From positions 434,001-498,000 of the forward strand of contig LUGG01000032.1 in assembly GCA_001683735.1 (NCBI GenBank): a stretch of DNA of 64,000 nucleotides, written 5' to 3'. A model generated the notes under the pieces. It made no database searches. It was given only the letters and a program-made list of their open reading frames with translations, and had not been told where the DNA came from. This document shows positions 38,701-50,059 of this stretch, piece after piece (position 1 is the first letter of the stretch; every line of letters begins with the position of its first letter). The stretch is from Grifola frondosa. Lineage: Eukaryota; Basidiomycota; Agaricomycetes; Polyporales; Grifolaceae. The translations under genes were made by a program, and so were the position numbers.

Positions 38701-39444
38701 GCTGCGAGCTCGGCGGGTCCCTTGACATGATATCAACTTTGTATCGGATGATTGCAGTTGCATGCCTCGGATACAGCCTATTTGACCACCATTGTAGATG
38801 CGATTTGTGTCTCAAGCCGTGTAGCATAAAATATCCGGGGATCTTGTAGGAGAGAAAACTGCGAGATTGAATAAGGAGCACCTCGAAGCAACTTCGAAGG
38901 TTGTATTGCGCACAGCTGACGAATGAATCAATAGGCATCGTGGAGCGTGCATATGGTCTTCCAATTAATTGACCTCAGGCCATGGCAGGACGGCGAGAAG
39001 GCTATATGATGATAGTAAGTCGCGGTAAAGCGCGTAAAGCGCGGTAAGCACTCGTATACTTACTTTAAGTTCTGACTTATTTTTTGATATTTATTATTGT
39101 TGTTAATTTAAGAGAAACTCAAAACATCCGCCGCCTATTGTTACGTCGCGATTCAATTAGAATATGAAATTCCACAGCCGACGAGAAATTCACTCCACAT
39201 TATGGTACACTAAAACAATACAAGGCAATATGCTGGAATACGAAAAGAGTCCGTCCAAGTTAAGAGAATGAATGTGAGGACAAGTTGGGAGCTGCGATGA
39301 AGCTGGTCGTTCAACTTATTCCGCACAGACCGCACACTGCCTACGAATTGCCTGTCATGAGAAAAAAGCCATGTCAATAAAGCTGATTCTGCTTAGCTTT
39401 GAAGCGCGAACCTTCTACTTGCTGAAGATTGGCAGGTTTCAGCG

Positions 39445-40675
39445 TTACATAGATTCAACAGCTGCCTCCGAACTTTCAGCGTCTTGCTTCACAGACCCCG
39501 TACCATCTAAGATCCTCCCGAGCAAAGCATGTATGCGGTCTATGTCGCTGTTGTCCTTGTCATCCTGGGCGATCAGACGCTGAAGATACGCCTGGAGAAG
39601 CTTCTCATGCTCGCGGACGAACACCTCCTCACACCGAGCTATGAGCAACTTGCACGTGGGAGGTTGGAGATAGCGTTCGACACGGACATCTTCTTCATCT
39701 AGACGCCGTGTGGCCTCTTCGACGTACTTCATGACATCGTTCGCTGCGAGGGACACCTCAGATCCGCGTCTGTAAGATTGCTCCATCATGTCAAGGAAGG
39801 GCATCTCAAAGTGCTTCTGATAAACATCGTAGAAGGTGTTCTTGAGGTCGCGCTCGTCAATGCCCAATGAGACGAATGAGACGACGACGGTCTTGATTAA
39901 GTCTTCATCGATCGTCGCCCCAGCGCGTTGCTTCTCAATGAGATGCAGGATGGCAGAGGTTAATTTCATGTCATCGCCCTGAATAGGTAACAAAAAGTGC
40001 AGCCGCCACTGGACGAGGGCGATCTATTATCAAGCATCAGTGACTTGCTCACTGAGGCACTAGCGACGAGATACGCACCGTGTATACTGGGTACACCTTA
40101 TTCCCCTCATCACGTAGAAATTTCACGTGGTGTCGATTGAAATACTCAAACTCCCTATCGATGATCCGTGCGCATGTCTTGTACTTATCCCACGCAACTG
40201 CATAATGACGCAGAAGTGCGTCGTCCAGCAGTCCATCGCATTGCTGCGTCACAGAAATAAATTCATCAGACTCTGAAAATATACATCACATTGTGGAAAA
40301 GCACCACTGACCGTGGTAGGCTCGGTGAGGAGTGCAGCAAAGTATTCTGTAATCTTCTGATATAGTGTCGGCTTCGCTGTAGAGGATGTATTTAACGGCT
40401 CTTACTACATCATGCTAATTGAACTTACTGCTATCTGAGTTTATAGCTCCTCTACGGCGTGATTTACCGTCAATGGTTCGATTCAGGAGGTGTGACGAAG
40501 TGCAAAAGTTGAAAGAGGCGTGATAGAGCGCCATGTATTTAGCGTACGAAATGTCGGATCCTCGATTGACATCCGAGACGATATCGTCCATAATGCTCCG
40601 CATATAATTCCACATGATATCAAAATCAGCATTTGCTGGGGGTGTAGGAGGCGCCGCGACAGTTGTGGCGAGCAT
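39445..40675 (-). CDS. Short cullin-like protein (N-terminal cullin repeats only)
   Basis: Start at 40675 (MLATTVAAPPTPPANADFDI, then WNYMRSIMDDIVSDV). After an intron (GTAAGT...CTACAG): KPTLYQKITEYFAALLTEPT. Then CDGLLDDALLRHYAVAWDKY and FEYFNRHHVKFLRDEG, then IALVQWRLHFLL, and a long last exon with LHLIEKQRAGATIDE, VERYLQPPTCKLL and DIDRIHALLGRI before the stop. All junctions splice in frame, giving about 350 residues. In CUL1-type proteins this N-terminal region binds the SKP1/F-box adaptor. The missing C-terminal half binds RBX1 and carries the NEDD8 lysine. If made, the protein could bind adaptors but not assemble an active ligase (inference). Confidence 0.75.
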
Positions 40676-40679
40676 ACTA

Positions 40680-41350
40680 GCAGCAGATTAGGTGCGGTGG
40701 GAGAATGGGGTTATCGGTGGTGGTATGTTATGAGGAAAGCGTCCTGTGTTCAATGTCTGGATGCTGGATGGGATCGTTGCTACAATTCTTGCGTGTCGGT
40801 GAATTGAATGGTGGACTAGACAGGAAGGTCTGAGAGCGCTAATATGATTCTTGACTTGATCGAATTCGGAAAGATCCGATAATAATCGAGTTGTTGCGTC
40901 GTGACTTACAACTTCACTTTTCATCTTTGCATTTGCTTATTACTGTCAAGCTCCAAAATATAATGGGCTGTGTTGAGATTCTTGGTAGCAAACCAGCTGG
41001 GACTTCTCTCAATGGTCAGCTGCTGCTTTCGAAGCTTCGTTCTTCGCACTGTTCTACTGCTAGGCTCACATGTCTTCATCACAGAACTTATAAAGTCCGT
41101 TCTATATTGTCCCATGACAATTCCTCTCACGGAGAAGCAATTTCGCTTCGGATTACAGGTATAAGTGCAAGGCTAGCATGGTCACTGTTCACATTACTCC
41201 CCTCCGATACGGTTACGGGTCTGTCGGGACATCATACCCTCTACTCAGTGGACAGGCATGCAAACATCGTTTCTCCGTCGTGGCGCAAGATGTGGGGGCA
41301 TGCTCCAAATGAAGCGCACATGCTCAATTAGTGCATCATTCGTTCTGCGA
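40680..41350. other. Intergenic region upstream of dehydrogenase
   Basis: A 146-codon frame on + (40891-41331) and small frames on - show no recognised domain. It is probably the divergent promoter region of the cullin-like gene (-) and the dehydrogenase gene (+). Confidence 0.4.
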
Positions 41351-41353
41351 ACT

Positions 41354-42700
41354 ATGTCCTCGATGACAAGCGCCTTTATCGTCATACGGCCCTATCGGTG
41401 TTACAGCTGCACTGCACGCTTCCCCCGCCACCCGTACGTGTTCTGTCTAGAGCTACTGGTCGAACTTATCGCTGATGATGATTTGCAATAATCTATTGAT
41501 AGCGTCTGTTCCTACGCTCTTCTCGCACGAGTTCTCCCTGGCTGACCGCGTTGCCCTCGTTTCCGGCGGAAACCGAGGAATCGGGCTCGAGATGGCGATG
41601 ACGCTCGTAGAAGCCGGCGCTCGGGCAGTGTATTGCATTGACCTTCCAAAGCAACCCGGAGAAGAGTGGAACAAAGTTAAAGAATATCTCGAGAGGATGG
41701 AGGGAAAAGCCGGCCAGGGAAGACTGGAATATCTGAGCGCTGATGTACGAGATCAGGTGCGTGCGCATCGCTTTCGATTGTTAGCGCGTTGACATAGACC
41801 TCCTTCTGGACAGGGCTCGATGTGGAAGTTAGGAGAGGCGATTGGGGACAGAGAAGGACGTATGGATGTGTGTTGGCCGCTGCGGGGATTCTGAAACCTG
41901 CAGTGGACTGCTTGGAATACCAGGCGACGCTATTTCAAGAGGCAAGTGTCCGGATTGCTATGAGATACCTAGGGTCCAGACTAAAACTAGTGCACAGGTG
42001 ATGGAGGTTAATGTGAATGGTGTTCTATATACTGCTCAGGCAGCCGGAAGACAAATGGCACGCTTTGGGAACGGTGGGAGTATCATTTTAATTGCAAGCA
42101 TCAGCGGACATGGCACGAAATATGGTGGGTAGCAGCATTTCTCGCCTAGGATCATGTTGCAATGGATCGTCTCTCGTTGCTAAAACCACGCATGGGTGTC
42201 CTACAATACTTCGAAATCAGCCGTTCTCCAAATGACTCGCAGCATGGCCTGTGAGCTCGGTATCAAACGGATCAGAGTGAACTCCATTAGTCCAGGGTAT
42301 ATCTCCACGAAGTGCGTCCCCCTTCCATGCGCTTGAGCGACTCTTATTGACTCCTACGTTTCTGATTATTTTTCATCCTCCCTTGGCGTGCTTTCGTATC
42401 GAATCGTATACCAATCGCATATTACTCACAATTCTACCACACTCACTGGTATGAAATAGGATGACTGGAGCGTTTCTTGATACGCAGCCTCATTTTCTGG
42501 AGATGTGGGCCAGCCAGAACCCTCTGGGACGCATCGGCAGGCCGGATGAGCTGAGGGGGGTCGTAGCATTGCTAGCGAGTGATGCAAGTACATTCTGTAC
42601 AGGAAGCGAGTAAGTATACTTATATCATGTAGCTATCGAACAGCACCACTGATCTAGCTGTTGTAGCATCGTTGTGAGCGGTGGACACCATTCGTGGTGA
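41354..42700 (+). CDS. Short-chain dehydrogenase/reductase (sorbose reductase / arabinitol dehydrogenase type), damaged
   Basis: NAD(P)-dependent SDR. The start at 41354 gives a basic, hydroxyl-rich N-terminus (MSSMTSAFIVIRPYRCYS) like a mitochondrial presequence. After an intron: HEFSLADRVALVSGGNRGIG (cofactor loop), then YLSADVRDQ. Further exons give EAIGDREGRMDV, LAAAGILKP (the N-A-G region), NVNGVLYTAQAAGRQMA, SIILIASISG (catalytic Ser), VSYNTSKSAV (catalytic Y-x-x-x-K), RVNSISPGYIST and VVSGGHHSW-stop. Two defects: one base is missing near 41869-41876, between R-M-D-V and A-A-A-G, and no AG acceptor precedes the V-S-Y-N exon (about 42180-42195). Either a recent pseudogene or consensus error. 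The exact phase of the first intron is uncertain. Confidence 0.8.
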
Positions 42701-43339
42701 TGGACCACTTTTAATCACCACCGAGAGCAAGAAAACCATGTACGATTCGTTACGTATGCCGAGTCCGCTCGTGTCAAGAACTGCAGGTGTTCCAGCCGAA
42801 AATCCTCTTGCGGGGGGGGCTATTTTATGGTTCGTATTCGGCAGATTGTCCCCAGGTACTTCGCACCGGAATATGGTGCTCGGTTGACCCTTCAGTGCGT
42901 TGTCCAACCTCTCCGTTCATATCAAAGCTTCATCTAAGAAGCTACGATGCTGCGAACGCCCGCCCTGTTTCGAACGATCATGAACGCTATCTCTTGTGGA
43001 TGCTACTTCTTTCAAAGATGCGCGAATGCAGGAAATCACGTAGATATCCTCAGAGTCGGGAAACCGGAAGTTTTTTTCCCTCCGAGCAGACGCCGTCCTT
43101 CCGCACTCCCAATGTGGCGGGCCATAGTTTATGCCTCCTGAGTGATTTCATTGGACCACTTGCAGCTCCATAGAGCTTGTGTTAAAATGCCTGATCGACA
43201 AGCATTGTTTTGATTGGACCCGCTTCACTGGTTTTTCTTCAGATTTGCACGAGTCACAGACTCTAGCTCACTGCCTCAGATTTCAGATTTTTATTAGCCT
43301 CAAGGGGTGCTGAATATGCGCTGCCGGTGAAGGCCTGAA

Positions 43340-43860
43340 TGCCGTTCTGCCGGCTCGTGGATTGCTTTTCAGAGTCGTACTCGATGGTTCGATTCAAGGT
43401 AAGAGATTTCCGACATTATTAAACAATTATGCAAGGCAGGTTCTCGAGGGCCATATACCTTCACATACGTTTAATATCTATTGTGGATACGCAGACGTCA
43501 TAAATCAACTGTTGGAATGCCTTGAGAAATGCTGCTGGCTGCTCGGTGGCCACGAAATTCCTCAATCAGTCTACCTCCTGAGTGGTTGTACTAATAAGCA
43601 AATGTGCTTTGATGACTTTCTGCAGGTGTAGGAAACCTCCAGAGGGCTTGGAGCATTGACTATGTATCAGTGACTATCGCCGAAGATTTCAACTGTGCAA
43701 GAAAGTCGATACAGGGCATTTCTGAAGTTCTCTGTAAGTTGTTCGCTTTGTTTGAAAGTACTGCATTGTCCTACAATATTCCCGCGAGCATTCTACGCCA
43801 CATTCTGAGCCTGACCTTATTGTTGAGCAGCCAAGGAATAGCTATCGGCTGAATCGGGCG
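43340..43860 (+). CDS. Unrecognised exons
   Basis: A donor (GTAAGAGAT, 43399) and acceptor (AAGGCAG, about 43440) lead into an open exon with HIPSHTFNIYCGYADVINQL, CLEKCCWLLGG and YLLSGCTNKQMCFDDFLQ. That exon is followed by another donor-like site and a frame with IAEDFNCARKSIQGISEVLC. Composition looks coding, with several cysteines and no membrane segment. I cannot assign a start, an end or a family. Confidence 0.35.
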
Positions 43861-43973
43861 GCGCCGCTTAGATGAGTGGCTCCAACTACTTTCGCACATA
43901 AGAGGGCAGTTGCGTGAGATATGGCATTATTACTCTCTTCCCCGACAACCATCTCACATACATGCCACAGACC

Positions 43974-44841
43974 GCCGATATGAATCTCATCGATTCTAAT
44001 ACGATCCCCGAGGCACATAGCATGAGTAAGTACCAGACGTTTTAATGAAACGTTGTGACAAATGTTGATCGCACTGAACAGAATATGAAGTCCCATCGGA
44101 CCGGAACCAGACCAGCTACCGACTGGTATCGCTCCCAGCGATTCCTGGGGAAATTACCGTACCTCCAGATATCTCAGGTGATGAGAACGCGTCTTCTTGA
44201 CGGTTGTGTCCAATTTTTCTAACCATTCTTCTCCGCGCGATAAAATAGACTCCTTACCAAACTTAATGTCGAGACATCGGTTACCTACCAGTCCTCTTCG
44301 ATCTCTGCTTTCAAGTCGAGTTTGCTTCTTGGTTGCTTTTACCTTCTGCTACTATGCGCTGCCGTCGGTATTGGTGCACTGATGATGCTTCTCGGCCTCA
44401 CGCTCGGGCACGCAGTTCTGCACCGCACGCGCCCCAACGACGCAAGTTACGCTGCCCACCTCGTATGGTCCATTCGTGCTGGGCACTAGGAGGTTGCGTG
44501 GTGTCTTGGTTCCGGCGCTGTGATTGGATTTATATTGGATTTTTTCGGCTTCAGCGTTGTTGGCGGCAGGAAATGCAGATACTTGGCAGTTTGGCAGCAT
44601 CGGCGGCTTTCGGCGCGTCTGGTGGCGCTGTGGGGTCGCGATCTTACGTGCCACCGACGTTGGCGGTAGCTCTGGGATGCTCAACGTGGTCCATGCGGCA
44701 CGAGCAGGCGCTCTCGGGATGGTGATATTGGCAGCTGCATCTGCTGCTGTGGTCTTCATTCTGGCGGGCCTTGTCTTTGGACTCGCGGTGTCGATCGGAT
44801 GCACAAAGAAGCGGAATTCTTTGTCTGTGAATCCTGTTTAG
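43974..44841 (+). CDS. Predicted multi-pass membrane protein, frame uncertain
   Basis: Start MPQTADMNLIDSNTIPEAHS at 43974, then intron GTAAGT...GAACAG, then an exon with YEVPSDRNQTSYRLVSLPAI and TVPPDIS, then intron GTGATG...AAATAG. Downstream frames encode hydrophobic segments: LLLGCFYLLLLCAAVGIGAL, GAVIGFILDFFGFSVVGG, and ALGMVILAAASAAVVFILAG followed by CTKKRNSLSVNPV-stop. These lie in different frames, so either further introns or small indels intervene. A 150-codon antisense frame here is a shadow. The family is not recognised. Confidence 0.4.
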
Positions 44842-45204
44842 TGATCACTGTATATATGCTTGGAACAAGGACACAGATCTATTGATTACGGAAAGTTATA
44901 TGCCAACATCAAGCGTAATATGGCTCCATTCCCAGCCTGTGGGCGGGCATGTTGTGACTTTGTACCTTCACTTATACCTCAACGCATGCGACTGACACGG
45001 GGCTGAACCCGTTCGAAAACTACACTGTAGCACAAATACATACGGATTTGACACATTATGGGAGGTATTAGCGTACACAACAGAATAAATTTATGTATGC
45101 GGGATTGTGTATCAAATGCAATGATATATACGGGCGGAAAGAAGCCCATGCCGTACGGAATGTTCACACACGGCACCTCTAAGACTTGGCAAAAGAAGTA
45201 CAAC

Positions 45205-48200
45205 TTACTGGTTAGCGTCGTGAACTGGCTTACGACGGCTGCGGCCGATACCCATACCCACTCGGACCAGTGTCTCCAGACAAGCGCGACCATTGATAAG
45301 AAGGTCTTCGTCAAACTCGACAGCTCCCTTCTCAAATAGCACGACAATTGTGGAGCCACCTAGGAGAAATATTCAATGCTTCCATTCACCTGGCAATATT
45401 GCCACGACCTACCGAACGCAAAATATCCAAACTCCTGTCCTCGTTTGACCTGTTCGCCTTCTTGCACGGTAGTGTGGATGCTACCAACCATCATCGCGCC
45501 AATGCACACAGCCATAACACGACCAAACTGCGGACTGTCAATCGGAACGATCTTGCGAACGTTCTCCCCATACACATCTAACGCAGTTCGAATGGCTTGT
45601 GGCTGGGAAGAGAGATTGATGAACATCCTACGAGATATTACTTGCATGTACATGACACTCACGTTGACTGTGTAATACTCTCCTGTAATATATGTCATAG
45701 GACCGATGGTACCATCGACGGGAGAATGGAAACGATGATAGTCTTGAGGGGCCAGGCGGAATATGCACAATGCTCCGCCAGAATAGCGCTCAGCTTCAAA
45801 TCGATATGCTTCTCCAAGTAGTCGAGATACCGTAAATTCGCGACCTTTGATCCACAGGCGAGTCGCTTCGTTCACCGTTTCAAATGCCATTAAACGACAG
45901 TCAGCACCACTAACCAGTCGATATGGGTCGTCGAGACATTCGATCGGTCGAGCAGTTGGCTTAAGCTTTCTGAATATATCACCACTAATAAGCACAGATT
46001 AAATGGACGAAGGAATCTATTTACCTATAGAAGAATTCGTTGAATGTTTCTGTCAACGCAAGGACATGTCAGTGAGGAACGAGTTTGAAGCTGACAGAAC
46101 TTACTGAAGGAGCTCAACGGCTCCAGAATTTCGTCAACCTTCAAGTTATGGAAAGCGATGAAAGCGGGAATGTCCCCAGCGGATTCAGGAGAATCATACT
46201 TTGCACCTTGCTTGATCGACAAGGACTTGAGAAGCCGACGGGCTATGAGAGGGTCAACCTGAATATATAGTTCAAAGTCACAATCGTAGAGACTTACCTC
46301 GTCCACCTTCCATACGGCTCTTCCATCCCTGAATGGAATGTGAAGCGAACTACGCATGGAAAGTAGAGCAAGAAACTCACTTTGTACAGCAAGCGAATAC
46401 CGAGCCGCACATATACTTGCATCTTCTCTTCCTCCAACTGTCCGGTCAGCCGATGTTGTACAATGATGTTTGCTGAGTTCTGTAGCAACGATCGAAAAAT
46501 GAGCGAAAATCAAGTAATAGTCATAGGAAAGAACGTACTGCTCCAAGCTTGTAATTACCCGCGGAAACCTTAGAGATCATCTTCGTGTACCACTTCCTCT
46601 GCGCCTGACTAGCCGTCACGAAGTTGCCCACGACGATCTTATCCACGCTCGCCCAGTCCTGACTAGCGCAAACCGCGAGATGCGTCACGATATCAACCTC
46701 CGCTTTCGAATTCAACCGCGGACGATGGCACAGCGGGCAATTTTTCACGTTAATAACACGTTCGAATGAATCCGCAGATGAATTTGATGCTGAAGACGAG
46801 CCATTTGACCCCGACGAGTCCTCCGCATCGGAGGAGGAGCCAGATATTTGGCGGTTGATAGCTGATTGACTCGAATAAATGGTAACGTCGGAAAGGAGCT
46901 GCTGCGACATTTCAGTAGGGTGCGGTGGTAGTGCAGTGAACTTTCGCAACGTGTCTTCAGAAACAGGAACACGAGCAAAAGCAACAGCACTTGACGGCGC
47001 CCCAGAGAAGTCCAGCTTGTCAAAGTTCAAGCTTTGGTGAATCTCGAAACTGCTATTGATGGCAGGCGTAACCGGTGCGCTGGTATCGACAGCACTGTCA
47101 TCATAGTTAATACGCTTCTTCTCGCTTGCAGGACGGCAGAGTTCGGTCTCCAGACACTGGATAGCTTCATTGACAGTCAGAAGTCCATCGTGTGGTTTCT
47201 TCCCAAACCGAGTGAAGAACGAATTGACAGTCGCGGAAGACAGAGTCGAACCGAGCGAGTCGAGCATTGATGTGAGTTCCAGGTGGGAGATTGTGCCTGC
47301 ATCGTCGGTATCATACTGCTTCAGATATTGTCTCCAGAATTTTTGACGGAGGGCATCATACGGCTGGTATTTTGCTCTAATGGACGACAGTCGCCATTAG
47401 CAAAGAATCGAGACATCCGTCCCGAGCTTAACGCACCGGAATGATATTTTAGGATTATGCTTCGCCTCCCACGGCATCTCCTTCGCAGTTGACAGCGGCA
47501 GAGAAAAGTCGCGCATGGATTGGCTGCCATCCTCGTCATCCGGATACAATTGCGTCCTCTCGTCCTTCTGCGGTGCATTGGCAACAAGTTCAGCGACGTC
47601 AAATGACGCATCACCGACGTGGTCATTCGACGACAGCTTATCCCAATCAAGCACAGTGAGCTGCACCTTGAAGGCAGTCTCATAGCGGCGAACGTGGAAG
47701 AGCATCTTTTCGTCCCAGTTTGGATTGAGTGAGTGTCGGATGACGCGTGTGCGGAACACTTTCTTGCCAAAAGATATGACAACGAATGGATCCATGTCCC
47801 ATCCTGTGCGCGTCACTGCAACAAAGAGATCAGCGTGGCACAAAGGTGGTCAGGGAAATGTGAGGCGCACTATTTTTTAACTTCGGAAGATCTGTAGCAC
47901 CACGAATCTCCAACATGACGATCCCTACGATATCGTTGGCTGCAGAGAAGTTGAAGTCCTTCGCTTTCGTACCCCATGACTTCCTGAACTTGGATTTTTG
48001 CGCAGACATGGGTCGTGGAATAGGCGTCGACGTGGTGGTTGGGGAGACGACACAGGATGACTCGCTAACGCACTAGCCGGCGTGCTAGAAGCCGCCAGCA
48101 TCGAGTCGACTGACAACGATCTGGCGGTAGATGATCGTTTCGGAAAGATCTTCGGGATGTTGAAGGATGGTGAAGGTGGTTTGTGTGCGACGGGCGTCTT

Positions 48201-49267
48201 ATTGACAGTGGAAGGTGTCGGTGTAGAAGGCGTTTCTACGGCTTGTTGAGGATGAGGCTGGACGATGACGGCTTGAACTTCTAGATCAGAAATCTCCGGT
48301 GGAGAAGCTGAAGGAGCGGGAGGAGTATAGAGTTGAAGGAGAGAATGACCCTGCGGAGACTCTTCTTCCTCTTCTTCGCTATTGGTCTCCCCTTCATCGG
48401 AGCTCAGACCATCATCTTCATATGCAGGTCCATTCAGGTTGGAACGAATGGTACCAATACCTTCCGTCTGCGAAACCATTTATAAATGAACGCGAAAGAT
48501 GCGAGGAAGGACTCACTGGCGGTGCGGAGACCAAACTTGGGCGAGTACGCTTGACAAGGTCAGAGTAGACCTCGCCAAAGTCCATGAGGGTGGTGGTCTT
48601 TGCCGGAGCCACAAATCCTAGCTTGACGTGAATAGTCCCGGTTGCGTGCGTAGAATTCCGAGTCGAAACAACATTAGCATATATAGCCTAAAAGAGTATG
48701 TACGTTGAGCATAAGGCAGACCCCTGAGGTGCGGCGAGAACTCACTTTGTTATTTAGGTCGTCAAAAGGAAACGCGTTTCCGTCCCGAAACCAATCCTCC
48801 AAGGGTATTGACACCTCTCCAAGGTAATCCTTCTTGAGCACATCTTTGTCCCAGATGACAAGCTCCACTACACCAAGCTTATCCGCGAGCGAGAGATAAA
48901 TAGGAAAATCGAACGTAGCATCTTTCGCAGAGTAGTCGGGGTTAATGGTGCGCTTTGAGACGGGTGTCTGCTGCCGATTCCCCAGCAAGGACACGACGAC
49001 GAAGCTGTGGTATGTATCATGATGGAACTTTAGGAGCGACGCACGGGGAAAGCAATACCACGGCTTACGGGTCACTGAAACCACACCGGTCTTTTGCAAG
49101 CAAGTTCTTACACCCTAACACCTGCACGCGAAGAATAACGACGGGGAGTTCGCCGGGAAAGGGGAGAAGGTGTTCCTGCCGCTCCCTCTGCCACCGGAAA
49201 CGCGTGCTGGAAGACGCTTCAGCGCGTGGCCAATCTTGAGAGCCTTCTTCTTTGGCACGGGAACCAT
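45205..49267 (-). CDS. PSD2: Phosphatidylserine decarboxylase with C2 domains (PSD2-type)
   Basis: Converts phosphatidylserine to phosphatidylethanolamine; the C2 domains target membranes in the Golgi/endosome-type fungal PSDs. Order from the N-terminus: [21 protein letters not shown]2 domain 1 ([32 protein letters not shown]); a serine/acidic linker; C2 domain 2 ([39 protein letters not shown]); an EF-hand-like [21 protein letters not shown]; then the decarboxylase with [26 protein letters not shown] and [11 protein letters not shown] (catalytic His). The self-cleavage motif G-G-S-T is split by a 52-nt intron whose donor follows FGYFAFG. The stop is at 45205-45207. Two one-base losses at C-runs (near 49143-49147 and 48039-48045) must be assumed to keep the frame; an alternative start at 49367 avoids the first. 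Confidence 0.85.
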
Positions 49268-49429
49268 TAATCACGAAATACAAAAGGGAGCGTTGGGAAG
49301 GGCGGAAGGAAGGAGGACAAGGAACGGGAAGGGATGATTGCGAATATTTAGAGCGCGGGTTGAGCACCGGCGCGCTGTGTCTAACTACGTTATCCTTCCA
49401 AATTGGGCAACTCAGAAGCTTCTTGTTTC

Positions 49430-50055
49430 AGCATCCGGTGTACACTGCCTGATTCCTCCTAAATATTTTACCACCTCTGATGCTCTCAGAATTTATGTCT
49501 TCTGCAGAGATGCAGCCAGCTGCTTCAGAGTGTCGCCGCTTCAGTGTGTCGCTGCTTCAGGCATGTCGATTTTGCGGTTTTGTAAATCTGCGCAGTGCGC
49601 AGCGAAGCCGACATTAGCATGCGTACGTCAGCGCGCCGATATGATAAACCCTTCCGCGCGCCCTGCAACATTGCAACTTGCACAGCACCAGTGTTCAACA
49701 CGCCACTGCATTGCCAGCCATCACGGGACCACCGCGCCACAAAAGAACAAGACCGAACACACGCACGAATACATCGACACGAGGGACAATGCTTTTGACG
49801 AACCGCGACATTGGTATTAAAATGTAGCAACGGGTATGTGCCTCAGCTTACTGTGCAGCCAAGGCAGAAAATGCACATGCGTAGTCCGTCCGCCGCCGCC
49901 CTGAATATGATGTCGTAGAATTATAGAAGAAAGGACCGCAGCCCATACCCGGGGAACGACTGCAAGATCTAACTAGTCCGGAGTGTATCAACTATCCAAC
50001 ACCCCTCTCCACATTTGAGCCGCCACATCAAATCGTAATAGTCGTAAGTCCGAAC
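49430..50055. other. Intergenic region between PSD2 and glycoprotein gene
   Basis: No gene recognised. A local imperfect repeat (GTGTCGCCGCTTCA / GTGTCGCTGCTTCA) lies at 49527-49560. It holds the PSD2 promoter and the 3' flank of the glycoprotein gene; both are on the minus strand. Confidence 0.4.
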
Positions 50056-50059
50056 TCCA

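Larger units (their letters stand above)
31795..40405 (-). repeat. Right arm of large inverted duplication
   Basis: Reverse-complement counterpart of 2750-11934 with the same gene order. It is slightly shorter, because of indels that include the absent kinase fragment. Its inner end cuts the monooxygenase within the first intron. Its outer end lies inside the cullin intron before 40415, but the cullin gene itself continues outward here, so this side is probably the ancestral locus for the cullin end. The left side is the complete locus for the monooxygenase end. Confidence 0.93.

Noticed and set aside
44352..44804. 150-codon minus-strand open frame
   Set aside because: It is antisense to hydrophobic + strand exons with better start and splice signals, so it is probably a shadow.
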